Assembly: GCA_019637975.1 (NCBI GenBank)
Contig: JAHBUR010000014.1
Coordinates: forward strand, 26,001-90,000
Length of the DNA: 64,000 bases
Direction of reading: 5' to 3'
From: Bacteroidota bacterium
Lineage (GTDB): Bacteria > Bacteroidota > Ignavibacteria > UBA10030 > UBA6906
This document shows positions 41,403-50,821 of this stretch, in pieces. Made by a program: the position numbers and the translations under genes. Within the stretch, counting starts at the first letter, position 1. The number at the start of each line of letters is the position of its first letter. The notes beneath the pieces were generated by a model. The model saw only the letters and a program-made list of their open reading frames with translations, was not told the origin of the DNA and ran no database searches.

Positions 41403-42167
41403 CTACCGCCCTCTCCACTCTGGCTTTCGCTTTTCCGCAAACGCCTTCATCCCTTCTTTCTGATCATCCGAAGCGAAGAGCAGATAGAAATTCTTCCGCT
41501 CGAATTCGAGTCCGCCTTCGATGGTTGTGTCGAATGATTTGAGCACTGCTTCCTTTGCCAGCTTCACGGCGACTGGCGGCTTTGAGGCGATCTCTTTTGC
41601 CCACGATTTCGCTTCCTCAAGATAGTATTCCACCGGCACGACTTTGTTGATGAGTCCCCAGCGCAATGCTTCATCGGCAGAAATCATTCTTCCTGTGAGA
41701 ACCATTTCCATTGATTTTACTTTGCCGACCGCGCGGGTGAGGCGCTGTGTGCCGCCCGCACCCGGCATCACGCCGATGTTGATTTCGGGCTGGCCGAATT
41801 TCGCCGTTTCGCTGGCGATCACCATGTCGCAGCTCATGACCAGCTCGCATCCGCCGCCGAGCGCAAAGCCGCTGACGGCTGCGATGAGCGGCTTCTTCAG
41901 TTTTCGAATTCTATCCCACCGTGCAAACTGATCCCGCGTCAGCATGTCAATTGCCGATGCGTCAGCCATCTCTTTGATATCGGCTCCCGCGGCAAATGCC
42001 TTTTCATTGCCGGTGAGGATGATGCAGCGAACGTCGTCATCTTTGTCCAGTCCTTCAAGAGCATCAACCAGCTCCGTCATCAATTGAATGTTGAGAGCGT
42101 TCAGTACTTCGGGACGATTGAGTTGAGCGATGGCGTAGCCATCTTGTTTTGTGATGTTGACGAACAT
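41403..42167 (-). CDS. paaF: Enoyl-CoA hydratase, PaaF-like
   Basis: The ATG at 42167 with AAGGACT upstream gives 254 residues of crotonase fold. Oxyanion-hole glycines are in GNEKAFAAGADIKEM and GFALGGGCELVMSCD. The catalytic Glu pair of true hydratases is in GGGCELVM and PEINIGVMPGAGGTQRL. The latter block matches E. coli PaaF (PEI-LGIMPGAGGTQRL). PaaF hydrates the unsaturated acyl-CoA to its 3-hydroxy form, directly before PaaH. It is the first gene of the minus-strand run here. Confidence 0.83.
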   Translation of the reverse strand: MFVNITKQDGYAIAQLNRPEVLNALNIQLMTELVDALEGLDKDDDVRCIILTGNEKAFAAGADIKEMADASAIDMLTRDQFARWDRIRKLKKPLIAAVSGFALGGGCELVMSCDMVIASETAKFGQPEINIGVMPGAGGTQRLTRAVGKVKSMEMVLTGRMISADEALRWGLINKVVPVEYYLEEAKSWAKEIASKPPVAVKLAKEAVLKSFDTTIEGGLEFERKNFYLLFASDDQKEGMKAFAEKRKPEWRGR

Positions 42168-42253
42168 CGGAGTCCTTTCAGGCTTCTGCATTGCGGGAAT
42201 CAAGAGTTTGTGAAGCAAGATACGCAGGTGAGGGGAAAGTCACAACCGGAGTT

Positions 42254-42799
42254 TCAGACATACTTGTGCAGATGTTTTCGCAAGATCTTCTGTGCCCGTG
42301 TGATCTGGTTCTCGACAGTCTTGACGCTGATATTCAACGCGGCGCCGATTTCCGTGTTGGACAATCCTTCAATTCTACTCAAAAGAAAAACCTCACGGCA
42401 CTTCACCGGCAGTTTTGTTTGGATCACTTCTGCAATCTTCTCTTGAAGCATATTGGAATGTGAAGCAGTTTCAGGATTGTCTTGAAGAGAAGGAGCGGCA
42501 GGAGGGATGTTCGTCTCCAATCGTGATCGTACCTCACGGTGCTTTGCATGGTCACGCACGAGATTCCCGCTGATGCGGAACAGGTATGCGATAAAGGAGA
42601 GATCGGGCTTCAGCGACGTCCGATGATTCCAGACGCGGAGAAATGTTTCCTGCACTATGTCGTGGGCCGTATCAGGATCACGAATGCTTGCAAGCGCATA
42701 ACGAAAGAGGATTGGCTGGTATTTCTCGAAGAGAAGCCGGAATGCCTCCATGTCGGAATTTCTCAAGCGCTCAAGAAGGGGTTTGTCGTCTTCGTGCAT
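42254..42799 (-). CDS. ECF sigma factor (FecI type)
   Basis: The ATG at 42799 gives 181 residues with sigma region 2 (LFEKYQPILFRYALASIRDP, then DIVQETFLRVWNHR) and region 4 (FLLSRIEGLSNTEIGAALNIS, VKTVENQITRAQ). This is the classic FecI-like ECF pattern of Bacteroidetes. It is transcribed away from the FecR-receptor cluster, across a 145-base divergent region, instead of leading it as fecI normally does. A longer in-frame reading runs into that intergenic region without conserved features. Confidence 0.9.
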   Translation of the reverse strand: MHEDDKPLLERLRNSDMEAFRLLFEKYQPILFRYALASIRDPDTAHDIVQETFLRVWNHRTSLKPDLSFIAYLFRISGNLVRDHAKHREVRSRLETNIPPAAPSLQDNPETASHSNMLQEKIAEVIQTKLPVKCREVFLLSRIEGLSNTEIGAALNISVKTVENQITRAQKILRKHLHKYV

Positions 42800-42944
42800 G
42801 GTTCCGCGGGAGAGTTGCAATACAGTAGAAAGTAGGGACAGTGTGCGAGAGGTGCAATGCCGTCCGGGAAGATAAATTTTCAAAGACGTTTGGGGGATAG
42901 GCAGGACTTGGTCGTTTACATTGCAGAGTTGCCACATCGGAGAC

Positions 42945-43208
42945 ATGATGCGTATGAAAAATCTGATATTTGTTATGTTTTGTTTTCTTCTCCCGCTCAT
43001 TTCTTCGTGCGAGGATGCTGGCACATCGAGTGATGAACGACCACTACTCGCATACAACTACACCGCCTTTGACACACTGGCCTGCACATTGGTTCATGGT
43101 CGCGGGGACAGCGTATCGCGGCAGTTGGGCGCAGATTGGTTTTCCGGGTGTGATGGCGGAGGGGCCGTTCTCTGCTTTCAAGAAATAATCATGTTGGGAG
43201 TTTGGTAA
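42945..43208 (+). CDS. Small putative lipoprotein, doubtful
   Basis: The frame from ATG 42945 (87 residues) opens with a basic N-terminus and a hydrophobic core ending LISSCEDAG, which has a lipobox. The remainder is short and contains several Cys (LACTLV, FSGCDGGG, VLCFQE) without any known pattern. Its TAA is directly followed by the ATG of the next gene (TAAATG), which supports reality. A second, overlapping frame of similar length shows no such signal. It may be a small surface protein regulated with the FecR module. Confidence 0.45.
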   Translation: MMRMKNLIFVMFCFLLPLISSCEDAGTSSDERPLLAYNYTAFDTLACTLVHGRGDSVSRQLGADWFSGCDGGGAVLCFQEIIMLGVW

Positions 43209-43670
43209 ATGAAATTCCGCAGTTGCATATTTTTCGCCCCGGTCGTTTTGATGCCGGTTCTCTATTTCGGCTGTGATGAGTCCCTTCCTCCCGAAACAGG
43301 CTCGGTTTCTGTGACACAAATTCCAGGCTGTCGACCTTCCGTCTGGAACAGGAACCTTCTTTTGGAGGATTCTTGCTTCTCGTACACATTTGACGATGTT
43401 CTCAGCGTGGATTTCTGCGCGGCGGCAAACTGCTGTCCGGACAGTAATCGTTTTTTAACTGATCAACAAATTCGAAACGACTCGATCATAGTGACCATTG
43501 CCGACACTGCAGCTAATCTCTGCCGATGTGTGTGTACCTATGTGCTTCATGCGGAATGTCTCAAGTTGCCGGGCAATAGGTACATCTTTCTGGTGTACAA
43601 ACAGGACTCTTACGACAGAATACTTCTGTATTCTGTTCCAGTCTACAGAAGCCAACTCCAACGTAGATGA
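43209..43670 (+). CDS. Cysteine-rich lipoprotein, function unknown
   Basis: The 153-residue product has a hydrophobic N-terminus with lipobox LYFGC at about residue 22, then a mature domain with many Cys residues (IPGCRP, EDSCFSY, DFCAAANCCPDS, NLCRCVCTYV, AECLKLP), suggesting several disulphides. It starts immediately after the previous stop and overlaps the FecR-type gene by four bases (ATGA). It is thus embedded in the sigma/FecR/receptor module. No homologue is recognised; it may be a substrate- or signal-binding partner of the receptor (inference). Confidence 0.65.
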   Translation: MKFRSCIFFAPVVLMPVLYFGCDESLPPETGSVSVTQIPGCRPSVWNRNLLLEDSCFSYTFDDVLSVDFCAAANCCPDSNRFLTDQQIRNDSIIVTIADTAANLCRCVCTYVLHAECLKLPGNRYIFLVYKQDSYDRILLYSVPVYRSQLQRR

Positions 43671-44596
43671 GGAAAATGAGTATGCTCTCATTTCACCGGC
43701 GTATACGCTCCTTCGTGATCCGCAGACACAGAGAAACCGCCTCAGACGTAGAGACGATCGTCGAGAAAAATATTCGCTTGCTTCAAGACATAGACACGAA
43801 CACTCATGCACAGTGGCTTCGTCTGCAGCGTGCGCTTGAGCAGCAAGCGACTGACTCCAGGCGTGCACAAGCGCGATTGATTCCGCGGCTCGCGTACGGG
43901 ACTGCGATTCTTGTCGCGGCAATCATCGGCGGCTACTTCTACTTCACCCCCGGCTCGTCTTCACGCGATACGTTCATCACAGAACGCGGGCAACAGACGC
44001 GGCTGATTCTCCAAGACAGTTCGGAGGTGACGCTCAACTACGCGACCGAGCTTGTTGTGCAGAAGCTAAAGCCGGACAAGCCGCGGCTGCTTTCGCTGAA
44101 AGGCGAGGCATACTTCCGCGTCCGCCACAATGAAACGCCATTCATCGTCTCGACTGATGTTGCCGAGGTTCAAGTAGTCGGAACGGAATTCAATCTCCGC
44201 TCCCGCGACGGATTGCTGGAAGTTGCCGTGACGAAGGGCATCGTGAGGGTGACGGCATCAAGAGACGGCAGAGACAGTTCGTTGACACTTACGCAAAACG
44301 AAATGGCAGTTGTTGCGCAAAACGATTTCCCCGGGAGGAGGGGCATCATTCCGTCGCCGGAGTATCCCGGCTGGATGGAAGGGGAGTTGTTTTTCAATCG
44401 TACGGCATTTGAAGCTGCCTGCCGTGAGATTGAAATGCGGTTTGATGTTACGATCAAGTTTGAAGATGGGAATGTGAAGCAGGAAGCGGTGACAGGAGTG
44501 CTTCACGCCGGGAATGCGGATTCGGCACTAACTGCGCTGTGCGGACTCACGGGAAGAAGATTCAAACACAACGGGAACGAATACTTCATCTATTAG
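43667..44596 (+). CDS. FecR-type transmembrane anti-sigma/signal-relay protein
   Basis: The 309-residue protein has an N-terminal cytoplasmic part, one membrane helix (LAYGTAILVAAIIGGYFYF, about residues 75-93), a periplasmic FecR domain (TERGQQTRLILQDSSEVTLN, then LKGEAYFRVRHN and VVGTEFNLRS), and a C-terminal DUF4974 STN-like domain (FFNRTAFEAACREIEMRFDV). FecR proteins pass the signal from an outer-membrane receptor to an ECF sigma factor. Its ATG lies in the stop of the preceding lipoprotein gene. The receptor gene follows two bases after its stop. Confidence 0.88.
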   Translation: MRKMSMLSFHRRIRSFVIRRHRETASDVETIVEKNIRLLQDIDTNTHAQWLRLQRALEQQATDSRRAQARLIPRLAYGTAILVAAIIGGYFYFTPGSSSRDTFITERGQQTRLILQDSSEVTLNYATELVVQKLKPDKPRLLSLKGEAYFRVRHNETPFIVSTDVAEVQVVGTEFNLRSRDGLLEVAVTKGIVRVTASRDGRDSSLTLTQNEMAVVAQNDFPGRRGIIPSPEYPGWMEGELFFNRTAFEAACREIEMRFDVTIKFEDGNVKQEAVTGVLHAGNADSALTALCGLTGRRFKHNGNEYFIY

Positions 44597-44598
44597 TC

Positions 44599-47073
44599 GT
44601 GAAAGGAATTCCGGCACATATTCTCTTTCTTTGCGCACTGTGCGTACTCTGCAGTGAATCAATCACTGCTCAGACCAGCGAGACGACCCGCACTTTCCGC
44701 TTTCGTGAGATGGAGCTTCACTCAGCTCTCGATTCATTGCTGCGTTGGTATTCCGTTCCCCTCATCTATCTTGAAAAGGATATTGCGGGGAAGAAGGTGA
44801 CGGCCGAATGCGACGAATGCAATTTCGAGGAAGCAATCAAGAAAGTGATTGAACATCAATCGCTTGTTGCGCGTGTCGTCGGCTCGCAAGTCGTGTTGCA
44901 GGCACAGCCGGTCGAGCGCAAGATTCCGCCTGCTACGATTTCGGGAACAATCACCGATTCACTAACGGGCGAGTGGCTTGTTGATGCAACGGTTCTGTTG
45001 CGTCATGAATCGCCAGAAGGGGAGCAGATTCATCGCATCTGTTCAACGAATCAATTCGGTTTCTATTCGCTGCAGAATGTTCGTCCCGGAACGTATCTGC
45101 TGACAATTCGATCGATAGGATATCAGACACTGAATCTGTCGCTCACCGTTGAAGCGGGCGTATCGACAACGATCAATCATACATTATACCCACGCGATGT
45201 TGTGATGCAGGAGATTACCGTTGAAGGTCAGCGCTCGGCGTTCACGGCCTCTGAAGGCATCTCACGCGGCGTGTACATCCGCGCCACGCCATCTGATCAA
45301 AACCAATACCTTCTCGAAGGCGCAAGAATCTACAATCCGTCACATTTCGGCGGCGTGTTGAGTACGTTCAACGGAGATGCGTTGCGCGATGTGCAAACGC
45401 TTGCGGGAGGCGTGCCTCCCTACTACGGCGGACGCATCGGCGGCATTCTCGATGTCACGCTGCGCAACGGTCGCGAGGATGTTTCAGGCGTCGCCGGAGT
45501 CGGAACGCTCGGCTCAAGTCTGATGCTCGAAGGTCCGGTTGCAGAACAAACCACGTTTCTTCTTTCCGGAAGAAGAGGATATCCGAATGTGTTGATGGAA
45601 CGAAATCCGGCTCAAGGCACGCGCAGCAACATCGGCACGACAGAAGTGATGGCGAAGGTGAGTCACACGCTTGCCGGCAACAGCAGGATTTTCTTCAGCG
45701 GATATTTTGGCCGTGATTCGTACGATAACTCTACACGAGATGCTTTCGGACGGGAACTCTTCAATTCTCTTGGTTGGGGAAATGCGGCCGCCAATCTCCG
45801 GTGGATGAGCATCATGTCGCCTTCGTTGTTCGTTCATGCATCTGCTGTGTACTCGCGTTACGGGTTTGACATTGAACATCGTCTGCCTGCAGCGGGGATT
45901 ACGGCAACGCCGGCAGTTTTTCCCTCCAACTACTTCATTGAGGATTTTGCTTTGCGCGCAAATGCTGAACATTTCTACGACGAATACCATACTATGCGCG
46001 GCGGGGTTGAACTGATCCGCCACAGATTCGGCGGGATGATCAACGAATTCTCGATGCTCGGCGCGTCGGCGTCGCTGAACGGAGTTGCGGCGTGGGAGCT
46101 GGCGGTATACTTCCAGGATCAATGGCGATTGAGTCCGGCAGTCTCCGCGGAGTTGGGGGCAAGGGCAACAGCCTTCATCGGCAAGCTGGGAACATTCTCC
46201 GCCGTCGATCCCCGCTTCTCGATTCTTGTCAGGCTCAACGATGAGTTGCGCCTGTATTCATCTCTTTCCTCCGTCAATCAATTTGTTCATCCGTACCGCA
46301 ACAGCGGCGTGTTTGTTTTCTATCCAACTCCATTTATCTACCCGTCAACAGATGCGGTTCGCCCCGCAACCTCGATGCAAGTATCGTTGGGGATGGAGAA
46401 GGTGTTTCGGGACGGGGACTATTCGATTGCTGTCGAATCATATTACAGAGTCACGCAGAAGCTGCACGAGTTTGTGTTCGATTCGTCGGCCATTGAGTTT
46501 ACAGACGCGATGTTCTTTGGAGAAGGAACGGTGTACGGCGCGGAAGTTACCGTCAATAAACGTGCGGGCGACGTTACCGGTATGGTTCGCTACAGCCTCT
46601 CGAACTCGAAGAACCGCTTCCCGGAATTGAACGGCGGCGAACCGTACACGCCTCGCTTTGACCGGCGGCACGAGTTGCTCGTTTCTCTTTCGTATTCACG
46701 TCATGAGAATTGGACGTTCGGTGCGTTGTGTGTTCTCGCCTCGGATCAATCTCAAGGCTCCGGAGATGCTGCGAAAGCCGCAAACTTAGAACCCGGGCCG
46801 ATCAGAGTGGAGGAAGCTCAAGCGCCGTTTGATATCAACGGAGGACGGTTCCCGGGATTTCAGCGGCTTGAGCTGAGAGCGACGTACCGATTTTTGTGGG
46901 AGGGATTCCCGGTTCAAGCTACGTTGCGTCTGCTCAACGGCTACGGCTTGCTCGATCCGTTTGCGTGGACGTTGCGCGACGTTTCTGATCCAAGAAGAAG
47001 TTGGAGTGTACGATTTGATCCGCCGGATCTGTTTCCGTTGTACCCGGCAGTAAGTATCAACGTCAAGTTTTGA
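44599..47073 (+). CDS. TonB-dependent outer-membrane receptor with N-terminal signalling (STN) domain
   Basis: From GTG 44599, two bases after the FecR stop, the protein is 824 residues. It has a signal peptide (ending ITAQ), an STN domain (residues 30-100, FREMELHSALDSLLRWYSVP), a carboxypeptidase-regulatory-like Ig unit (about 115-205, ISGTITDSLTGEWLVDATVL), a plug (VQTLAGGVPPYYGGRIGGIL) and a barrel of about 530 residues ending in the aromatic-rich ISINVKF tail-type segment (AVSINVKF). It takes up a large substrate and signals through FecR to the ECF sigma factor. The absence of a SusD-like neighbour argues against a standard glycan utilisation pair. Confidence 0.87.
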   Translation: MKGIPAHILFLCALCVLCSESITAQTSETTRTFRFREMELHSALDSLLRWYSVPLIYLEKDIAGKKVTAECDECNFEEAIKKVIEHQSLVARVVGSQVVLQAQPVERKIPPATISGTITDSLTGEWLVDATVLLRHESPEGEQIHRICSTNQFGFYSLQNVRPGTYLLTIRSIGYQTLNLSLTVEAGVSTTINHTLYPRDVVMQEITVEGQRSAFTASEGISRGVYIRATPSDQNQYLLEGARIYNPSHFGGVLSTFNGDALRDVQTLAGGVPPYYGGRIGGILDVTLRNGREDVSGVAGVGTLGSSLMLEGPVAEQTTFLLSGRRGYPNVLMERNPAQGTRSNIGTTEVMAKVSHTLAGNSRIFFSGYFGRDSYDNSTRDAFGRELFNSLGWGNAAANLRWMSIMSPSLFVHASAVYSRYGFDIEHRLPAAGITATPAVFPSNYFIEDFALRANAEHFYDEYHTMRGGVELIRHRFGGMINEFSMLGASASLNGVAAWELAVYFQDQWRLSPAVSAELGARATAFIGKLGTFSAVDPRFSILVRLNDELRLYSSLSSVNQFVHPYRNSGVFVFYPTPFIYPSTDAVRPATSMQVSLGMEKVFRDGDYSIAVESYYRVTQKLHEFVFDSSAIEFTDAMFFGEGTVYGAEVTVNKRAGDVTGMVRYSLSNSKNRFPELNGGEPYTPRFDRRHELLVSLSYSRHENWTFGALCVLASDQSQGSGDAAKAANLEPGPIRVEEAQAPFDINGGRFPGFQRLELRATYRFLWEGFPVQATLRLLNGYGLLDPFAWTLRDVSDPRRSWSVRFDPPDLFPLYPAVSINVKF

Positions 47074-47102
47074 AAGATCATGAGGAAGGAAAGGAGGACA
47101 TC

Positions 47103-47588
47103 ATGAATGCCAAACAGTGCCTGCTCTTGCTTGCAAGCGTGATGCTGACATGCAGTTGCAATGATGTCGGCGAGCAGATTCTCGTCCCTCCCGATTCGCA
47201 AACTCTTCCGACCATTACGCAGGGCGTATGGGGCATCGTCTATTTCTGGAAAGGCGATTTCATGCCTGGTGGTCCTCCGAGAGGCACAATCACGCCAGTC
47301 AGCAGGGAAATATATGTCTATGAGGCGACACGATCCGACCAAGTGGTAAGTGAGGGCATTGTCTTTTACCAGAGGATCAACACAAGGTTTGTCACGAAGA
47401 CGAAATCAAACCGGTCGGGTTTCTATCAAGTAGCGCTTCCTCCCGGCAAGTACAGTTTCTTCGTGAAGGAGGGATCCTTGTTCTACGCCAACTACTGGGA
47501 TGGCGAAGGGCACATTCTTCCCGGAGCTGTCTATGCGGACTCTCTGACGAATGTGCGAATTGACATTACGTATGAAGCAACATTTTAG
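47103..47588 (+). CDS. Lipoprotein following the TonB receptor
   Basis: The ATG at 47103 with AGGAGGACATC upstream gives 161 residues. The N-terminus is a lipoprotein signal (CLLLLASVMLTCSC). The remainder contains beta-sandwich features and the segment SNRSGFYQVALPPGKYSFFV, which is the pattern of carboxypeptidase-regulatory or Ig-like units in surface proteins. It may be an outer-membrane lipoprotein assisting the receptor encoded directly upstream. No family is recognised beyond the weak fold clue. It is followed by 108 bases and then the large barrel gene. Confidence 0.7.
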   Translation: MNAKQCLLLLASVMLTCSCNDVGEQILVPPDSQTLPTITQGVWGIVYFWKGDFMPGGPPRGTITPVSREIYVYEATRSDQVVSEGIVFYQRINTRFVTKTKSNRSGFYQVALPPGKYSFFVKEGSLFYANYWDGEGHILPGAVYADSLTNVRIDITYEATF

Positions 47589-47696
47589 TAATGAGGAGCT
47601 ACACGAAGAAACGCCAAAGGAACTTCATGACCTTTGTGTGCTTCGTGGACGACACAACAATAATTTCAACCAAACAGACAACTCAGGAACAACACC

Positions 47697-49532
47697 ATGA
47701 CACGGATATTCGTCTCTCTTCTCATTTTCATGTTCACCCTTTCGAGCATGAGTTACGGCCAGTATTTCGGCGAGCAAGTGATGGAGAAATCGTTCGAGCA
47801 AACGGATTTCTTCTTCACGCCGTATCGATTTGTTCCGTTCGGCATCGGGACCTTCAAGAATTCCATCAGCGGCGTGTTGGATGATCCGCTGATTAATCTT
47901 GATGTCAATCCGTCGTATCTCTATCACGACAGTGTGCAGTCAAGCTACCTCTACTTCGATTTCAGATCGGCGAAGGAAATCCGGGATTGGCGCAATACGT
48001 ACTATCCCTATCCTATGCTGGCCGTGCGAACAATCGAGGTTGCGAGCATTGTGCCGTACCCGCGTTTTTTCATCAACACACGGCGTGAGCTTGAGCCGGT
48101 CATCTCGGCTGCATATCTCTTCCGCCCGACAGAAGGAGCGATGAAGAATCTCTCGCTCGGACTTACGTACCAAATGATGTCACAAGACGAGAAATACTAT
48201 CCCATTCCGCAGGACATTTACAAGTCCGTTCTTGGTTCCGACTATCGCGGAGTAACGTCATCGGCAGCGGAGAATATTCCCATCGTGGACAAATACAGCG
48301 GCACAGACAACATTCATCAGACGGGCCATTTCGTTTCGCTCTTTGCCGGATATGAACTCGACCCCGACTTGCGGGTTGGTGCCAAACTTGCGCGAGTCAG
48401 TTTTGATCGTGATGGATCGTTCGGTTCGCAGAATGTGTGGGACTATTACTACGCCAGCAACAGCTCATCGCTTTGGCGAAACGGCGAGGCGCGTGCTCAG
48501 TCGTACGGCCATTGGGAACTAATCGGCGGTGTGAACTATTCATTTGCTTCCAAATTCAATGTGGGCGTCAACGGCGGATACTTGTGGGGCGATGCGGATC
48601 AAACGATGGCGCGAAACGATTCATCGTACTACAGCTACGGCATAATCGGTTCGACGACGAACAACTGGAATTACTGGGGACATTCCGGCAATCAGCGACA
48701 GACGTGGAAGCATGACGGCAAGACGGTACTCGGCGGACTTGATTTCAAAGCACAAGTCAGTGAAAAACAAATTCTTCAATTCCATTATCAATACACCCGG
48801 CAGAACACCGACATCTCGCTCGGTGGATTCATCAACGACACGTCGTTCGGACGGTCACGATACCAGTGGGATACAACCGTTTATAACTACACGTCGAATT
48901 ACAAGCTCTTTGATGAACGAAGCGGGAGCGGGATTTCTGTCGGCAACCTGCACAAGGCGGTTGCATCCCTGCAATGGGACATCAGCGAAAAAGTCCGCTT
49001 GTCGTTGGGCGCGCAATACGAAAGCCGCATCGTCGAGACGAATACGAACGAGGCAGTTGTGGCAAACAGGTTCTCCCGCTCTTCATCAACCGGCTCCTAT
49101 CCGTACAGCTATTTTGATTCGACAGCCGAGTCGAAGAACCTTGAATGGAATTTCCGGACCAAACTTACGCGCTTCACAATTCCCGTTTTCTTCACCATCA
49201 AAACGTCGGATAAAGTAGAGTTGATCTTCGGACTCAATCGAAGTGTCGCCAACTGGCAGGTGGATGATGTCACACTCGCAATCTTCAACTATCGCGTGCA
49301 GGCAAATCGTGAAGGCACGGAACGGAGAGAACGTTTCGGCGAGCGCTATACCCAACCGCAGGAAAAGGTGAGCGACACCCGCACGACGCTGCTCGCGGGG
49401 TTCACCGTTGCGCCGTCGACCGTCTTCAATCTCCGCTTCCTCGTCGTGCCGAACTTTGTTGATTCTTACTACGAGGGAGGCGTCGAGTTGCAGGATTTGC
49501 AGTGGTGGATTTCGGTGAATCTGTTGCCGTGA
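47697..49532 (+). CDS. Large outer-membrane beta-barrel protein
   Basis: The 611-residue protein has a signal peptide (residues 1-21, ending SMSYGQ) followed by long amphipathic strands with many aromatic residues and Arg/Asp/Asn turns (LSLGLTYQMMSQDEK, SKFNVGVNGGYLWGD, LQFHYQYTRQNTDISLGG, VELIFGLNRSVANWQVDD). The last strand WWISVNLLP ends in hydrophobics with a short tail. It is probably an outer-membrane barrel of unknown cargo, in the surface-module gene run after the TonB receptor. A terminator-like hairpin follows its stop. No specific family is recognised. Confidence 0.75.
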   Translation: MTRIFVSLLIFMFTLSSMSYGQYFGEQVMEKSFEQTDFFFTPYRFVPFGIGTFKNSISGVLDDPLINLDVNPSYLYHDSVQSSYLYFDFRSAKEIRDWRNTYYPYPMLAVRTIEVASIVPYPRFFINTRRELEPVISAAYLFRPTEGAMKNLSLGLTYQMMSQDEKYYPIPQDIYKSVLGSDYRGVTSSAAENIPIVDKYSGTDNIHQTGHFVSLFAGYELDPDLRVGAKLARVSFDRDGSFGSQNVWDYYYASNSSSLWRNGEARAQSYGHWELIGGVNYSFASKFNVGVNGGYLWGDADQTMARNDSSYYSYGIIGSTTNNWNYWGHSGNQRQTWKHDGKTVLGGLDFKAQVSEKQILQFHYQYTRQNTDISLGGFINDTSFGRSRYQWDTTVYNYTSNYKLFDERSGSGISVGNLHKAVASLQWDISEKVRLSLGAQYESRIVETNTNEAVVANRFSRSSSTGSYPYSYFDSTAESKNLEWNFRTKLTRFTIPVFFTIKTSDKVELIFGLNRSVANWQVDDVTLAIFNYRVQANREGTERRERFGERYTQPQEKVSDTRTTLLAGFTVAPSTVFNLRFLVVPNFVDSYYEGGVELQDLQWWISVNLLP

Positions 49533-49559
49533 CCTCTGCTCGGGACTACGAGCAAGAGG
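49533..49559 (+). terminator. Hairpin after the barrel gene, between convergent genes
   Basis: CCTCTGCTCG (49533-49542) pairs with CGAGCAAGAGG (49549-49559) with one bulged A and loop GGACTA. No T-run follows on either strand. It starts on the base after the stop codon and stands between convergent genes, so it may limit read-through in both directions. Confidence 0.5.
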
Positions 49560-49591
49560 AGGTGAAATAGCTGCGGGTTGCCCTCCGCATT

Positions 49592-50821
49592 CTACTCGCC
49601 ATCACGTTTGCGGCGCTCGTATTTCGCGGTGGGATTGACAGGCTCGCTGTATTCACTGTTCCAGCTTTTGGTGAAGACACGCTGCAGCAAGCCGGAGAGT
49701 TTGCCGTTCTTCACCACAACGCCGAGACCCCGTGTGTTATAAAAATAGCTCTTTTCGGCGTTGCTTGTTCCCAACCAGAATGTTGATGCATCTGCGAGAA
49801 TGAACTTGCAGTGTTGCACGCGGGCAAACGAAACGTATCCGCCGCTCCATTCCGGTATAACCATGAACCTGACTTCGATATTGGGAATTTGTGTCAACGC
49901 TTTCAATGATTTTTCCGCGCTTGTCCCTTTCCCCCAATCCGACACAAGTAACCGTACTGTGACGCCGCGTGCCGCTGCACGGCGCAGCGCGTTGTCGAGA
50001 GCAAGATACTCGCTGCCATCCCGGCCCCGTGTATCGTAACCGAGAAACTTCAGTGAAACTTCCTCCTTCGCTTCATCAATGATTCTTACCATGTGGCGCT
50101 CATCCCACAAACCCGTGTCGGGGATGAAGCCAACGGGACTTGCAGTCGGGGAAATCAGAAGCGTATCGCCTTCAACAACAGTTGTGAAAGGTGTGTGATA
50201 TGTTTTGAGTGATAGGAGTTTAGAGAGATTGGCTTTGTCGTTTGATTCAGCGAGGTTCCAATCGAGAGTGAACACATCCTGATAGAATTCCGCAGTCTCT
50301 TTGTGTTTGATTTTCAATCCCAATTCGTGAATATGCTTCAACGCCCGCCAATCAAAATTCTGACTTCCAACAAAAACCATCTCACCGTCGACAGTGAAGA
50401 ATTTTGCGTGCTGCACGCCGTTAGCAAGTTTCCCGAAATCGATAATTCGTGCTGTGATGTTCTTCTGTTTGGCGAGCCGCTCGATTGTTTCAGGGTATGT
50501 CTTCTGAAATCGGGCATCTGCGATTAGCCTGACGTTCACCCCCCGTCGGGCGGCGGCTTCGATTGCGAGAATCACATCTTCCAGCGGTTCGCCGGGCTTG
50601 TTAGAAACATAGAACTGTTCGATGTCGAGCGTCTTCTTCGCGCCGTTGATCATCTCCAGCCAGACCTCCTGCGTGTTGCGCATGTCGGGATTGTCGAGGG
50701 TTGTTTCGACGGGGATGCTTTCGACCAGTTCGAAGTCGGGATATCCCCCGATCTGCGGATATCCCGTACAACTTAGAAGAAGAACGGTAACAATCAGTGC
50801 GGTATGTCGCATGCGTATCAT
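49592..50821 (-). CDS. Phospholipase D-like lipoprotein (PLD3/4 type, two HKD motifs)
   Basis: The 409-residue protein has a signal with lipobox-like LLLSCTG near residue 17 and two HKD motifs: the first in QHAKFFTVDGEMVFVGSQN, the second in VQHCKFILADASTFWLGTSN. The halves give the two-domain PLD fold; length and motif setting match the PLD3/PLD4/vaccinia K4-like branch. Members act on phospholipids or on single-stranded DNA. The ATG overlaps the cytochrome stop by four bases (ATGA), so the two envelope proteins are made together. A specific substrate is not inferable. Confidence 0.85.
   Translation of the reverse strand: MIRMRHTALIVTVLLLSCTGYPQIGGYPDFELVESIPVETTLDNPDMRNTQEVWLEMINGAKKTLDIEQFYVSNKPGEPLEDVILAIEAAARRGVNVRLIADARFQKTYPETIERLAKQKNITARIIDFGKLANGVQHAKFFTVDGEMVFVGSQNFDWRALKHIHELGLKIKHKETAEFYQDVFTLDWNLAESNDKANLSKLLSLKTYHTPFTTVVEGDTLLISPTASPVGFIPDTGLWDERHMVRIIDEAKEEVSLKFLGYDTRGRDGSEYLALDNALRRAAARGVTVRLLVSDWGKGTSAEKSLKALTQIPNIEVRFMVIPEWSGGYVSFARVQHCKFILADASTFWLGTSNAEKSYFYNTRGLGVVVKNGKLSGLLQRVFTKSWNSEYSEPVNPTAKYERRKRDGE

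Noticed and set aside
42970..43188. Alternative overlapping frame for the small lipoprotein before the FecR module
   Set aside because: No signal or lipobox in register and no coupling to the next gene, unlike the frame from 42945.
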